Shown piece after piece: positions 1 through 6,730 of a stretch of 7,025 nucleotides of DNA (position 1 is its first letter; every line of letters begins with the position of its first letter). This DNA comes from Candidatus Borrarchaeota archaeon (GTDB lineage Archaea > Asgardarchaeota > Sifarchaeia > Borrarchaeales > Borrarchaeaceae): NCBI GenBank assembly GCA_016840645.1, contig JAEORY010000202.1, positions 1-7,025 of the forward strand, in the 5' to 3' direction. Under the pieces are notes generated by a model, which was given only the letters and a program-made list of their open reading frames with translations, had not been told where the DNA came from and searched no databases. The translations under genes were made by a program, and so were the position numbers.

Positions 1-2
1 CC

Positions 3-1241
3 GCTTCGTTTGCCCCGCGTCATCTGGTCCATTCGCGCCGTACCGGATCCCTCCGTGTCAAACCTAAAGCCCCTCGAGGCTTACCTGCCGTTAGATTGCG
101 ATCCAATGTGCCGACAAATATCTTTGTCAACTATGACAAGAATGTATTGGACAAAAGGATGTTATTGGATCGACATATTGCCGAAGGAAATTTAGATCCC
201 GATGATATTGAGGGATTAAGAGATAGCGATAACGATGAGGATTTATTGGGAACAGATATTTTTAAAAAATATCTAGATGCTGCGGGTGGGCCTCTATTCA
301 AGGCGGAAACGGAAATGTTACGCAAACATCAGGAATCGTTACGCCTGTCTAATCAAAACAAAGCTCTCAATGAAGAGAGGGCACGGGTCTGTTTGAAATC
401 TGATCTGGAAATTGGACCTGTAGAGGTCAAGAGAAATGATTTTCCTAAGCATAACAATTACAATAATATACCTAGTCATCCATTCCGCTGTCTATTCACT
501 GGAACGACTGGATCCGGAAAGACTACCAATATGATTCAGCTCCTAATTCAGCCCCATTATCTCAAGGATTACTTTGACACCATCTACGTTTTTTCTCCCA
601 ACTGCAAGACTGAGATCGAATTTGAAGAGATCCAGAAAAAGAATCGTGGAGATGTGGTGATGACGGAGGATTTTGATGAAGTCAATGTCAACAATATCTT
701 TCAGAAAATGATTCGTAATGCTAAAAAGCACAAGAATGACCGCAGCATGATGCCTCGAGTGCTCTTGTTTATTGACGACTTTGCAGGACACAAAGAAGTA
801 ATGACCAGTGAACTCTTGGTCAAGATTTTCTTTATGTCTCGTAAATACTCGTGCAGCACTTGGATTAGTTCTCAGAGATATAAGTGTGTTCCTTCCAACT
901 TGCGAGTCAACTCTGAATTCCATGTCATCTATGAACAATCTTCTATGCAGACTCTGCTTATCGCTGAGGAACTATCCATGGGTCGTTTTACCAAGGATCA
1001 TATCTTTAATGCTATGGACAAAGTCAGTGATACGCCATACAGTTTTCTATTTATCAACGCGAGACTCCGTGTCCATGAAGGTAGATTTAGGTTTACTTAT
1101 AAAGAAAAACTTATACCCCAAGGATCGTCCATAGCTGACGAAGAAGGAGGAGACGATGACGAGGACAGCGATAAAGAGGATGATTCCCGTCTAATTCGCG
1201 AACATGACCGTGAAAAAATTAATTCTAGGTTTAATTCATAA
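3..1241 (+). CDS. A32-like (FtsK/HerA) genome-packaging ATPase, 5' partial
   Basis: This is probably the ATPase that drives viral DNA into preformed capsids. The Walker A loop GTTGSGKT is at 501-524. The Walker B strand LLFIDD is at 762-779, preceded by VLLF-type hydrophobics and followed by a second acidic pair. A WISSQ motif (861-875), followed by VPSNLRVN, resembles the sensor/arginine region of poxvirus A32 and polinton ATPases. The C-terminus carries an acidic tail rich in Asp/Glu (about 1137-1184), which is less usual. The reading frame stays open to the left edge, where it encodes an Arg/Pro-rich stretch, so the true start is probably outside the window; the first in-frame ATG is at 159 and TTG at 96 is an unlikely start for a eukaryotic virus. 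The stop overlaps the TCATAATTCAA element and lies 5 bases before the next ATG. The family assignment is firm on motifs; the packaging role is inferred from the neighbouring capsid-like genes. Confidence 0.88.
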   Translation, partial: ASFAPRHLVHSRRTGSLRVKPKAPRGLPAVRLRSNVPTNIFVNYDKNVLDKRMLLDRHIAEGNLDPDDIEGLRDSDNDEDLLGTDIFKKYLDAAGGPLFKAETEMLRKHQESLRLSNQNKALNEERARVCLKSDLEIGPVEVKRNDFPKHNNYNNIPSHPFRCLFTGTTGSGKTTNMIQLLIQPHYLKDYFDTIYVFSPNCKTEIEFEEIQKKNRGDVVMTEDFDEVNVNNIFQKMIRNAKKHKNDRSMMPRVLLFIDDFAGHKEVMTSELLVKIFFMSRKYSCSTWISSQRYKCVPSNLRVNSEFHVIYEQSSMQTLLIAEELSMGRFTKDHIFNAMDKVSDTPYSFLFINARLRVHEGRFRFTYKEKLIPQGSSIADEEGGDDDEDSDKEDDSRLIREHDREKINSRFNS

Positions 1242-1246
1242 TTCAA
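1236..1246 (+). promoter_or_regulatory. Conserved TCATAATTCAA element, copy 1
   Basis: The 11-base string TCATAATTCAA spans the ATPase stop codon (TCA-TAA) and ends directly before the ATG of the next gene. The same string recurs before other genes in the window, so a shared role as promoter, initiator or transcript boundary is likely. The role is inferred from recurrence only. Confidence 0.55.
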
Positions 1247-1717
1247 ATGGCTCCACGATATGGAAGAAGAAAATACGGAGGTGTTGGTGACGCGTTCCGT
1301 CGAGGTTTATTTTCTGGAATTATTCGAGGTTTAACTGGAGTGGCTCAACAAGAATTAAAAAAGTATTCAGATGAACAAATAAAAAAACTCAAGGAAGAAC
1401 TAGAATCAGGACGCCATCATCGACATAACTTACATAATAAATTTACGCCTAGTGCAGATCACGCGAAAAGAGCCCTTTTAAATATCGGAAAAACTTATAC
1501 GGATGCGGGTCATCTTCGTCGTGGGATATCTAACGCCCACTACATCAAGAAGGCTCGAGCTGGAAAGCGATCACAACTTAAGTATAGTTCTTCGGGGTTA
1601 CCTAAAGGCATACAAAAGAGGTTTAGGATGGCTCTGGCGGCGAAAGCCGCAAACCAAGGACGAAGAATTAAGGGAAAAACTTCAAAAATCAAACAGACAC
1701 GTGGCAAGAAAAAATAA
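1247..1717 (+). CDS. Basic virion core-like protein with N-terminal amphipathic helix
   Basis: This is a 156-residue, very basic protein that I cannot assign to a named family. Residues 1-12 are Arg/Tyr/Gly-rich. Residues 14-34 (GDAFRRGLFSGIIRGLTG and on) look like an amphipathic helix with Gly spacing, and residues 33-54 form a charged helix (QQELKKYSDEQIKKLKEEL). The C-terminal half is dominated by Lys/Arg and ends in GKKK. This composition fits DNA condensation inside a virion, or a membrane-active minor capsid protein. The pattern of a basic PRYGRR start, a Gly/Phe-rich amphipathic segment and a charged helix loosely recalls adenovirus pVI, but the likeness is too weak for a name. The ATG follows the ATPase stop by 5 bases. 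A basic ribosomal-type host protein is unlikely in this context. Confidence 0.78.
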   Translation: MAPRYGRRKYGGVGDAFRRGLFSGIIRGLTGVAQQELKKYSDEQIKKLKEELESGRHHRHNLHNKFTPSADHAKRALLNIGKTYTDAGHLRRGISNAHYIKKARAGKRSQLKYSSSGLPKGIQKRFRMALAAKAANQGRRIKGKTSKIKQTRGKKK

Positions 1718-1747
1718 CTTGGTGTACGTATACATTTAAATTAAAAA

Positions 1748-2059
1748 ATGGCCAAAGGGATACCTAAAATGAAGAAGATGATCAAGAAGATCAAACTAAA
1801 GCGACGAAAGCCCCATTTCAGCACTACGATGCCTGTGAAAAGACGCCATAAAAAGCCACCTATCATGACCGGAAGCTACCCAGTAGATAATCATTATGAT
1901 TTCAAGCATCCGCCCAGTCAAATTAGATCTTACAAGACTATAGTACAATCGAGAGCCAAAAACAATAAGAAAGTCCCTTTAACTAAGGCTGGCGGCAAGA
2001 TAGGACATATATTACATAGACGCAAAATGATGAGAAAAAGAAAGCAAGTCAAATCATAA
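1748..2059 (+). CDS. Small, extremely basic DNA-binding/core-like protein
   Basis: This 103-residue protein begins MAKGIPKMKKMIKKIKLKRRK and ends in HRRKMMRKRKQVKS, so Lys/Arg clusters fill both ends. The middle (residues about 35-60) is less charged, with Pro, Tyr and His. Such proteins in adenovirus-like and polinton-like viruses coat and compact the genome; both ends would also serve as nuclear localisation signals. No fold or family is recognisable. The ATG has a good start context (A at -3, G at +4). It lies 30 bases after the previous stop without a poly(A) signal or a clear copy of the TCATAATTCAA element, so it may share a transcript with the gene before it. The stop codon is embedded in element copy 2 (TCA-TAA-TTCAA). 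Confidence 0.78.
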   Translation: MAKGIPKMKKMIKKIKLKRRKPHFSTTMPVKRRHKKPPIMTGSYPVDNHYDFKHPPSQIRSYKTIVQSRAKNNKKVPLTKAGGKIGHILHRRKMMRKRKQVKS

Positions 2060-2064
2060 TTCAA
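2054..2064 (+). promoter_or_regulatory. Conserved TCATAATTCAA element, copy 2
   Basis: An exact copy of TCATAATTCAA overlaps the stop of the 103-residue basic protein and lies 32 bases before the ATG at 2097. The arrangement repeats that of copy 1, where the same string also contains a Ser codon plus TAA. Confidence 0.55.
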
Positions 2065-2096
2065 CAAGCACCATCCCAAACTTGGTCTTAAGTAAT

Positions 2097-2804
2097 ATGG
2101 CCCTTTTCCGCAATGTCCGAGGGCCGATGTTTAACAACACCACCCAGATTACCGCCATACAGCGATACATACGCAATTCAGGAGATCTAAAGGTGGAAAA
2201 TCGTCACCCTTTCCGCGATGCTGCCATGTCTATCCGAGGAGCAGAAAAAATGTACGCACGCGAGAATCCAGGTATCAAGGATCAGTGGTTTGAATCCAAA
2301 CTACAATACCGAATGGTTGGTCATGACGCTATGCTCCAAGCCAGGGAGTCCGAACGACACAACGAAAACAATCCGCTTTTGAGATCTGTAGAAACAAAAC
2401 CTGTTCGATTTACCAAACGCGATGTTAACTTAGTGGAGCGTGAATCTATGCAAATGGATGAAGATGTTAAAAACATAACGATGGAGCGAACCATGCCCGT
2501 CGCTGAAAGTAGCGAACTCAATTTGGGAAATACACTTCCCAATAATGCAAATGCGTCTGTACATGAGTACAAAGTTCCTAAAAACTATTCTGAACTCGAA
2601 ATGGTTAAGGATGAAAAGGTTCCCCAAGTCAAACAAATGGCCAAAGCAGGAGCACCAGGAACCAAAACCCGTAAACGCAAATCAGCTACCCCCGCTCCTA
2701 ACCAAACAGCTCCTCCGTTGGGAAAGAAAGCTCGTGAAGAAGTAAACCCTGAGACCCTTTTGAAGAAAGTCAAGGCCAAATTGCATCCTCGTCAATCCAC
2801 ATAA
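2097..2804 (+). CDS. Unrecognised virion-associated protein with basic, NLS-like C-terminus
   Basis: This 235-residue protein matches no family I know. The ATG at 2097 (A at -3, G at +4) is preferred over an in-frame TTG at 2082. Residues 1-100 are rich in Arg, Asn and aromatic residues and probably folded. Residues about 100-155 are mixed and polar, with several Met and acidic residues. Residues about 180-235 look disordered, with KTRKRK at 190-195, a Pro/Ala/Thr linker and GKKAR at 209-213, which together resemble a bipartite nuclear localisation signal. A Lys-rich end (LLKKVKAKLHPR) follows. Its place between core-like genes and capsid genes suggests a minor capsid, vertex or core role, but this is position only. 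The stop is followed at once by a shortened copy of the shared intergenic element. Confidence 0.72.
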   Translation: MALFRNVRGPMFNNTTQITAIQRYIRNSGDLKVENRHPFRDAAMSIRGAEKMYARENPGIKDQWFESKLQYRMVGHDAMLQARESERHNENNPLLRSVETKPVRFTKRDVNLVERESMQMDEDVKNITMERTMPVAESSELNLGNTLPNNANASVHEYKVPKNYSELEMVKDEKVPQVKQMAKAGAPGTKTRKRKSATPAPNQTAPPLGKKAREEVNPETLLKKVKAKLHPRQST

Positions 2805-2808
2805 TTCA
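2800..2808 (+). promoter_or_regulatory. Conserved CATAATTCA element, copy 3 (shortened)
   Basis: CATAATTCA matches the core of the shared TCATAATTCAA element, with A in place of the first T and T in place of the final A. It overlaps the stop TAA at 2802-2804 and lies 15 bases before the ATG of the membrane protein gene. Confidence 0.45.
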
Positions 2809-2823
2809 TCTGCCCTCATCATT

Positions 2824-3057
2824 ATGAGTGCAGGAGCAACTAATGCAACTCTCATTCTTCAAACGTTGGTTTACGTCTTTAACCATCTCAGCGAGTTCAA
2901 CCTCACCGCAGAAGCTTCTTCATCATCCAATTTTTATCCTAATAACTATACCTCACGAGTTACCGGAATCATCACCGCTGCTTCCACTCTGGTTATCAGT
3001 ATTGCAAGTGGGCTTATATTAATGATCCAGTGGGTCAAAAATAGACGTTTAGGATAG
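2824..3057 (+). CDS. Small single-span membrane protein with N-glycosylation sequons
   Basis: This 77-residue protein has one clear membrane segment at residues about 46-70 (VTGIITAASTLVISIASG, then LILMIQW), followed by the basic end VKNRRLG. The basic end predicts a short cytoplasmic tail with the N-terminus on the lumenal or outer side. That outer part holds three N-glycosylation sequons, NAT at 7, NLT at 26 and NYT at 41, which supports this topology, and a first hydrophobic stretch at 8-20 that could be an amphipathic helix. No cleavable signal peptide is obvious. Its function is unknown; it could sit in a viral envelope or inner membrane or act as a viroporin or entry factor. A poly(A) signal follows the stop by 6 bases, suggesting the end of a transcript block. 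Confidence 0.7.
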   Translation: MSAGATNATLILQTLVYVFNHLSEFNLTAEASSSSNFYPNNYTSRVTGIITAASTLVISIASGLILMIQWVKNRRLG

Positions 3058-3063
3058 ATACAT

Positions 3064-3069
3064 AATAAA
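3064..3069 (+). terminator. Poly(A) signal AATAAA after the membrane protein gene
   Basis: AATAAA lies 6 bases after the TAG stop. I saw none in the intergenic gaps between 1242 and 2823, so transcripts from those genes may share this 3' end. The same AT-rich stretch lies about 35 bases before element copy 4 and might also serve as a TATA-like box for the next gene; that is speculative. Confidence 0.45.
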
Positions 3070-3100
3070 AATTACACGGTTGCTACACGTTAAGTTAGTC

Positions 3101-3111
3101 TCATAATTCAA
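3101..3111 (+). promoter_or_regulatory. Conserved TCATAATTCAA element, copy 4
   Basis: An exact copy of TCATAATTCAA lies 8 bases before the ATG of putative capsid protein 1. Here it is not joined to a stop codon (the previous gene ends at 3057), which argues that the string acts on the downstream gene rather than being a by-product of gene ends. Confidence 0.6.
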
Positions 3112-3119
3112 AACGACTC

Positions 3120-4784
3120 ATGGCACAAGTCGCACCTCCTACCAAACTTGCTTTGCAAAGCATCCAGGTCAATGAGAACCTGAGCAAATACCCACAAACG
3201 CATTATGGGATTCCTAAGTCTGATAACGACTTTGCTGCTGCCCGTGATTCGCTTCGTGACCGTGAGCGCGGTATTACAACCAACTCTTTCGTTACGGAGA
3301 ATCAGAAGATTACTCTTATTATACCACCTCAGCAGCGGAATATTGTACCTGATGAAACCATCATCCGACTCAAGGTCAAAGTAAATAATATGGATGATAC
3401 CTCCAAAATTGGTGGTTCCATTCAACGGGCTATCCGTACTTTGGTTATTCGTGATGGACGTGGTACCGTTCTCGAACAGATCCATGACTACAACCTTATC
3501 GCTCAACGATTGATTGACGTCCACATTCCTGAACGTGTCCAGAACAATGTCATGCAGACAGAGGGCATCTACTCAAAATATACGAACATTACTCAACGGT
3601 CATGGCCTCGTCTAATTCGCGTGGAAGCTAAAGGCGATGTTAAAGGTAATTTTAGTACCCTTGAAAACAATAATACTAGCGTCGATACAAAGCTAAGACT
3701 AAATCAATCATGGACAAGCGATGCCTTGCCAGGAGATATTGTTCAAATGATTCCTGATGGTGCAGCCGGAGAGCAACAAACGCGACTCGTCAGAAAATCG
3801 AACAACAATCACACAATCGGTTTGGATGCAAATTGGGCAACTCTCTCACCAAATGATCTTGCCGCTGGTGGATTATGGCACGTTCCTCGTGATGAGGCTA
3901 CTCCTTATTTCCGTCATGTTAAGATGAAATGGCTTACTAACAAAGAGGTTGTTTTCGCGTTCCAGCTTATCGGATCCGGACTTTTGACTTCATCCAAACA
4001 TATTCCTCTGTGGGTTACAAAAGGATTGCAGATCGAAATGACTCTTGACACAAATAACATTATTTTTGAATCGCTCTTGACTCCTGCTATTGCCGTAACT
4101 CAAGCCGATGTACTTTACACAGCTGTTACTCTTACTCCTGTCATGCAAAGTGCTCTGGAAAGTCAGTACCATCGTCGTGGGCTTAACCTTTTGGTTCCTG
4201 TCTTCCATGTTGATCTTCGTAACGTTGGTAGAACTAACACTATTCAAGAAGATTACTACAACTCGTTCGCGATGTTGAATAGAATTTATCAAGGAACTCG
4301 TGATCAAAATAAGATCACCGCTTATCCGTATGATTCATTCAACAATATCCGATTAGCCCCTACTCGCCGGTATATTGAATATAACCGTATTTACATGCCT
4401 CACTGGGGTAACGATAACGATCTTCTACCTATTGATCATTATCTTGAATCAAGAAAGGGTATCAACTTGCTCGGAGACAAAAAGCTCGAACTTATCTCAT
4501 TCTCGCAGTTCCAGGGTGTCAACCCTGCTACTTTAATCGATTATGAAAAATATATGAGTGGATCGACTAGCACTAGCACTATGGAAAAATGTAAAGAAAT
4601 TTTTGTCAATAACCTCGAAACCGAACCTTCTGGTTTCTTGACGGGTGTGGATACCAACAACGGAACAATTCGTCTTCGGCTTGAGACTGAAGATGATCAA
4701 ACTGTAAAGCAGATCTACATGATTTTCATGGCGTTCAAGATGATCACGTTCCAAGACGGATCGCCGCCGCTTGTGCAAGAATAG
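3120..4784 (+). CDS. Putative major capsid protein 1 (double jelly-roll type, inferred)
   Basis: This 554-residue protein has no signal peptide, membrane span or enzyme motif and is rich in predicted beta strand, as expected of a capsid protein. Its length fits double jelly-roll capsid proteins of polinton-like and adintovirus-like elements. It is clearly homologous to the minus-strand gene next door. Shared blocks include LVIRDGRG (108-115), KHIPLWVTKG (293-302), FAMLNRIY (383-390), EYNRIY (420-425) and ETEPSGFLTGVDTNN (500-514). The N-terminal region (about 27-150) and the part from about 270 to the end align well; residues about 155-265 do not. The capsid call rests on size, composition, gene order after a packaging ATPase and the presence of the paralogue, not on a recognised sequence motif. 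The ATG is chosen because element copy 4 lies 8 bases before it and the homology with the paralogue begins soon after. Confidence 0.75.
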   Translation: MAQVAPPTKLALQSIQVNENLSKYPQTHYGIPKSDNDFAAARDSLRDRERGITTNSFVTENQKITLIIPPQQRNIVPDETIIRLKVKVNNMDDTSKIGGSIQRAIRTLVIRDGRGTVLEQIHDYNLIAQRLIDVHIPERVQNNVMQTEGIYSKYTNITQRSWPRLIRVEAKGDVKGNFSTLENNNTSVDTKLRLNQSWTSDALPGDIVQMIPDGAAGEQQTRLVRKSNNNHTIGLDANWATLSPNDLAAGGLWHVPRDEATPYFRHVKMKWLTNKEVVFAFQLIGSGLLTSSKHIPLWVTKGLQIEMTLDTNNIIFESLLTPAIAVTQADVLYTAVTLTPVMQSALESQYHRRGLNLLVPVFHVDLRNVGRTNTIQEDYYNSFAMLNRIYQGTRDQNKITAYPYDSFNNIRLAPTRRYIEYNRIYMPHWGNDNDLLPIDHYLESRKGINLLGDKKLELISFSQFQGVNPATLIDYEKYMSGSTSTSTMEKCKEIFVNNLETEPSGFLTGVDTNNGTIRLRLETEDDQTVKQIYMIFMAFKMITFQDGSPPLVQE

Positions 4785-4792
4785 ATATAGTT

Positions 4793-4804
4793 AATAAAAA
4801 TAAA
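4793..4804 (+). terminator. Two abutting poly(A) signals after capsid gene 1
   Basis: Two AATAAA hexamers (4793-4798 and 4799-4804) lie 8 bases after the TAG stop of putative capsid protein 1, within the 25-base gap before the end of the convergent gene. On the minus strand of the same gap I see neither AATAAA nor ATTAAA, so the signal is one-sided and the forward transcript may run into the 3' end of the other gene. Confidence 0.55.
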
Positions 4805-4809
4805 TGTAA

Positions 4810-6684
4810 TTATGATTTAACAAAGACAGGTTCACCGCGTCTATATACTGCTAGCTTGTAAAAATGCCATGTAAAAAAGAAGCGCTCGCCATGGAGAGTT
4901 GAATTCGTAGGGCGGAATCGATAAACCATTTTCTCGTTATTGGTGTCAATACCAGTGAGAAAACCTGATGGTTCTGTTTCGAACTCATCAATATAATAGT
5001 TAGTTTTCTTTTTACCATTGGTTGGTTTGTCATGGAAATTTCCAAATATGAAATCGTCGGAGCGGTAATTTTGGAGAGTACCCAATGATCTTTTACAATG
5101 GTAAAAATGATCGATGTCTTCTACGTTAAGATCTGTGCCCCAATCGGGTCTGTAGATACGGTTGTATTCCCATGATCGAACTGTGGGTTGACGGGAAATT
5201 GTATTGAAAGAATCTATACCCCATGGTGTTGCATCTGGGCCAAAAGGTATTGAGATGTTGCTATATACACGATTAAGCATCGCGAAACGATTTTTAAACT
5301 CTAACTTATGAGTAGTAGAATTATTGAGGTCTTTTATTTCATCACGCTCTTCACAGAAGAATGATGGAAAGCAGAAATGAAGCCCAGATGAATCATATTG
5401 TTTATCGATGGTTTTGATCATCTTTTCGGTCAAATCCACACCCGTCCATAACACTTCCGCTCGAACCACTTCAATAAAAGGTAGAGACGAAGTAGGTAGA
5501 TTACGAAAACTACCTATCAGACTGGTTGATTTGTCTCGGTGGTCTCGTAGATAATTATAAGGTTTATCTATTTCTAATTCAATCTCCATCCCTTTAGTGA
5601 TCCATAGAGGAATATGTTTTGTAGAAGATAAAACACCACTAGCAGTAGGATGAAATACAAAAGTAATTTCGCTAGAAACATGTCCTGGTCCTTTATCCAA
5701 ATTAGATCCTGGTTGTTCATAATATTTCTTCCCAATATGATAATACCATGGCGTATAGCAATGGTGACCGTGATACATTACATGAGCATTTGCTTCTGCA
5801 TCTCCTTCTAAATCGGGAATAGTAATAGGATCACCATATAATTGAATACCGCGATTTCCGGGATTACCTGTTGATTGAGGATTAAACATACTCTCTACTA
5901 CAGTATTCACAGTTCTTGTATATCCATTAGTTGCGTTGGAAGATGACGTAGACCAATGCGCTTGTTGTCTCTCTTCAAATGCTTCTTCATTTTGTTCCTC
6001 ATGATTGTATTGGGATCTCCAGCCCATGTATCTCTGGAAATCAGTAATGAAATTGGGCTCTTTATTAGTAGCTGCTGGAACTTGGAACGTATTGATAGAG
6101 TTGATAAATCTGTGGTCTGTTCCAGGATGAATATTAGCATTCCAATCTCCTTCTTGAAACACGCCTGACCAAGCAGCTCTAGGTCCGACAAGCATAGAGG
6201 GAACTTCATATTCATATACCCCTTCTTGTTGGAATGCGGTATATTTTATCGCTTCAGGAACATGTACATCAAATAGTGTCTGGTACACTCGGTTGTAGCG
6301 CTCAATGTTTTCCAATTCAACACCATGACCATCTCGAATGACGAGACGATAAAACATACGCTGAATACCTCCGTCCATGTAAGTGAGGGAGTCAAAGTTA
6401 TGGAGTTTCACGGTTATGCGAATTGCTGTTTCTCCCGGAACCATTGTCTTAATACATGCAGGAATCTTGAGCTTAATAATCTGACCCGATCCAGCAGGTC
6501 GAGCATCAGTAATAGTATTATCTCGCTTACGGAAACTGTTGCGAGCATTAGCGATGTCATGATCAGCACGTGGAAGTTTATAGTCAATAAATGGCACTCG
6601 ACCAACAGTCTCCACGTGTTTAAGATGAGTGGTCGCATTGCCTTTGACTTTCGGCACTGAAGGATGGTGATTGTTGGCGCTCAT
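4810..6684 (-). CDS. Putative capsid protein 2, paralogue of capsid protein 1
   Basis: This 624-residue protein is a diverged homologue of the protein at 3120-4784. Matching blocks are LVIRDGHG (114-121), HVPE (141-144), KHIPLWITKG (356-365), FAMLNRVY (467-474), EYNRIYRPDWG (506-516) and ETEPSGFLTGIDTNN (569-583, 14 of 15 residues the same). It is 70 residues longer, mostly because of a larger middle region (about 160-335) that is polar and rich in Asn, Gln, Glu, Trp, Tyr and His; in double jelly-roll proteins such loops often form surface towers. It may be a second major capsid protein, a minor capsid or a vertex (penton-like) protein. The start ATG is supported by homology beginning near residue 30 and by a TCACAATTCAA element 4 bases upstream. 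The gene converges with its paralogue, with 25 bases between their stops, and I see no AATAAA on its own strand there. Confidence 0.75.
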   Translation of the reverse strand: MSANNHHPSVPKVKGNATTHLKHVETVGRVPFIDYKLPRADHDIANARNSFRKRDNTITDARPAGSGQIIKLKIPACIKTMVPGETAIRITVKLHNFDSLTYMDGGIQRMFYRLVIRDGHGVELENIERYNRVYQTLFDVHVPEAIKYTAFQQEGVYEYEVPSMLVGPRAAWSGVFQEGDWNANIHPGTDHRFINSINTFQVPAATNKEPNFITDFQRYMGWRSQYNHEEQNEEAFEERQQAHWSTSSSNATNGYTRTVNTVVESMFNPQSTGNPGNRGIQLYGDPITIPDLEGDAEANAHVMYHGHHCYTPWYYHIGKKYYEQPGSNLDKGPGHVSSEITFVFHPTASGVLSSTKHIPLWITKGMEIELEIDKPYNYLRDHRDKSTSLIGSFRNLPTSSLPFIEVVRAEVLWTGVDLTEKMIKTIDKQYDSSGLHFCFPSFFCEERDEIKDLNNSTTHKLEFKNRFAMLNRVYSNISIPFGPDATPWGIDSFNTISRQPTVRSWEYNRIYRPDWGTDLNVEDIDHFYHCKRSLGTLQNYRSDDFIFGNFHDKPTNGKKKTNYYIDEFETEPSGFLTGIDTNNEKMVYRFRPTNSTLHGERFFFTWHFYKLAVYRRGEPVFVKS

Positions 6685-6688
6685 CCGT

Positions 6689-6699
6689 TTGAATTGTGA
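6689..6699 (-). promoter_or_regulatory. Conserved TCACAATTCAA element, copy 5 (minus strand)
   Basis: Read on the minus strand, TCACAATTCAA differs from the forward copies by one base (C for T). It is followed by ACGG and the ATG of putative capsid protein 2. The forward copy 4 is likewise followed by AACGA before its ATG, so the match extends beyond the core. Its presence on the opposite strand, at the same place relative to a start codon, is the best evidence that the element is functional. Confidence 0.6.
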
Positions 6700-6730
6700 T
6701 GCGAGTCAAATGGTGTTTGTCAAGAGTCTC

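Noticed and set aside
543..938. 131-codon open frame on the minus strand inside the ATPase gene
   Set aside because: It lies fully opposite the Walker A to sensor region of a clear ATPase; no motif, and its composition is that of an antisense shadow.
2082..2096. In-frame TTG start five codons upstream of the ATG at 2097
   Set aside because: Non-ATG starts are unlikely in a eukaryotic virus and the ATG at 2097 has a good context (A at -3, G at +4).
3108..3524. 138-codon minus-strand frame opposite the start of capsid gene 1
   Set aside because: It is antisense to the segment best conserved between the two paralogues, so the forward reading is the coding one.
5956..6660. Forward frames of 70 and 111 codons opposite capsid gene 2
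   Set aside because: They overlap the conserved minus-strand gene and have no start element or recognisable domain.
3120..6684. Parvovirus-type single jelly-roll capsid proteins, suggested by the hairpin
   Set aside because: No phospholipase A2 motif or parvoviral VP signature is present, and an A32-type ATPase accompanies double jelly-roll capsids instead.
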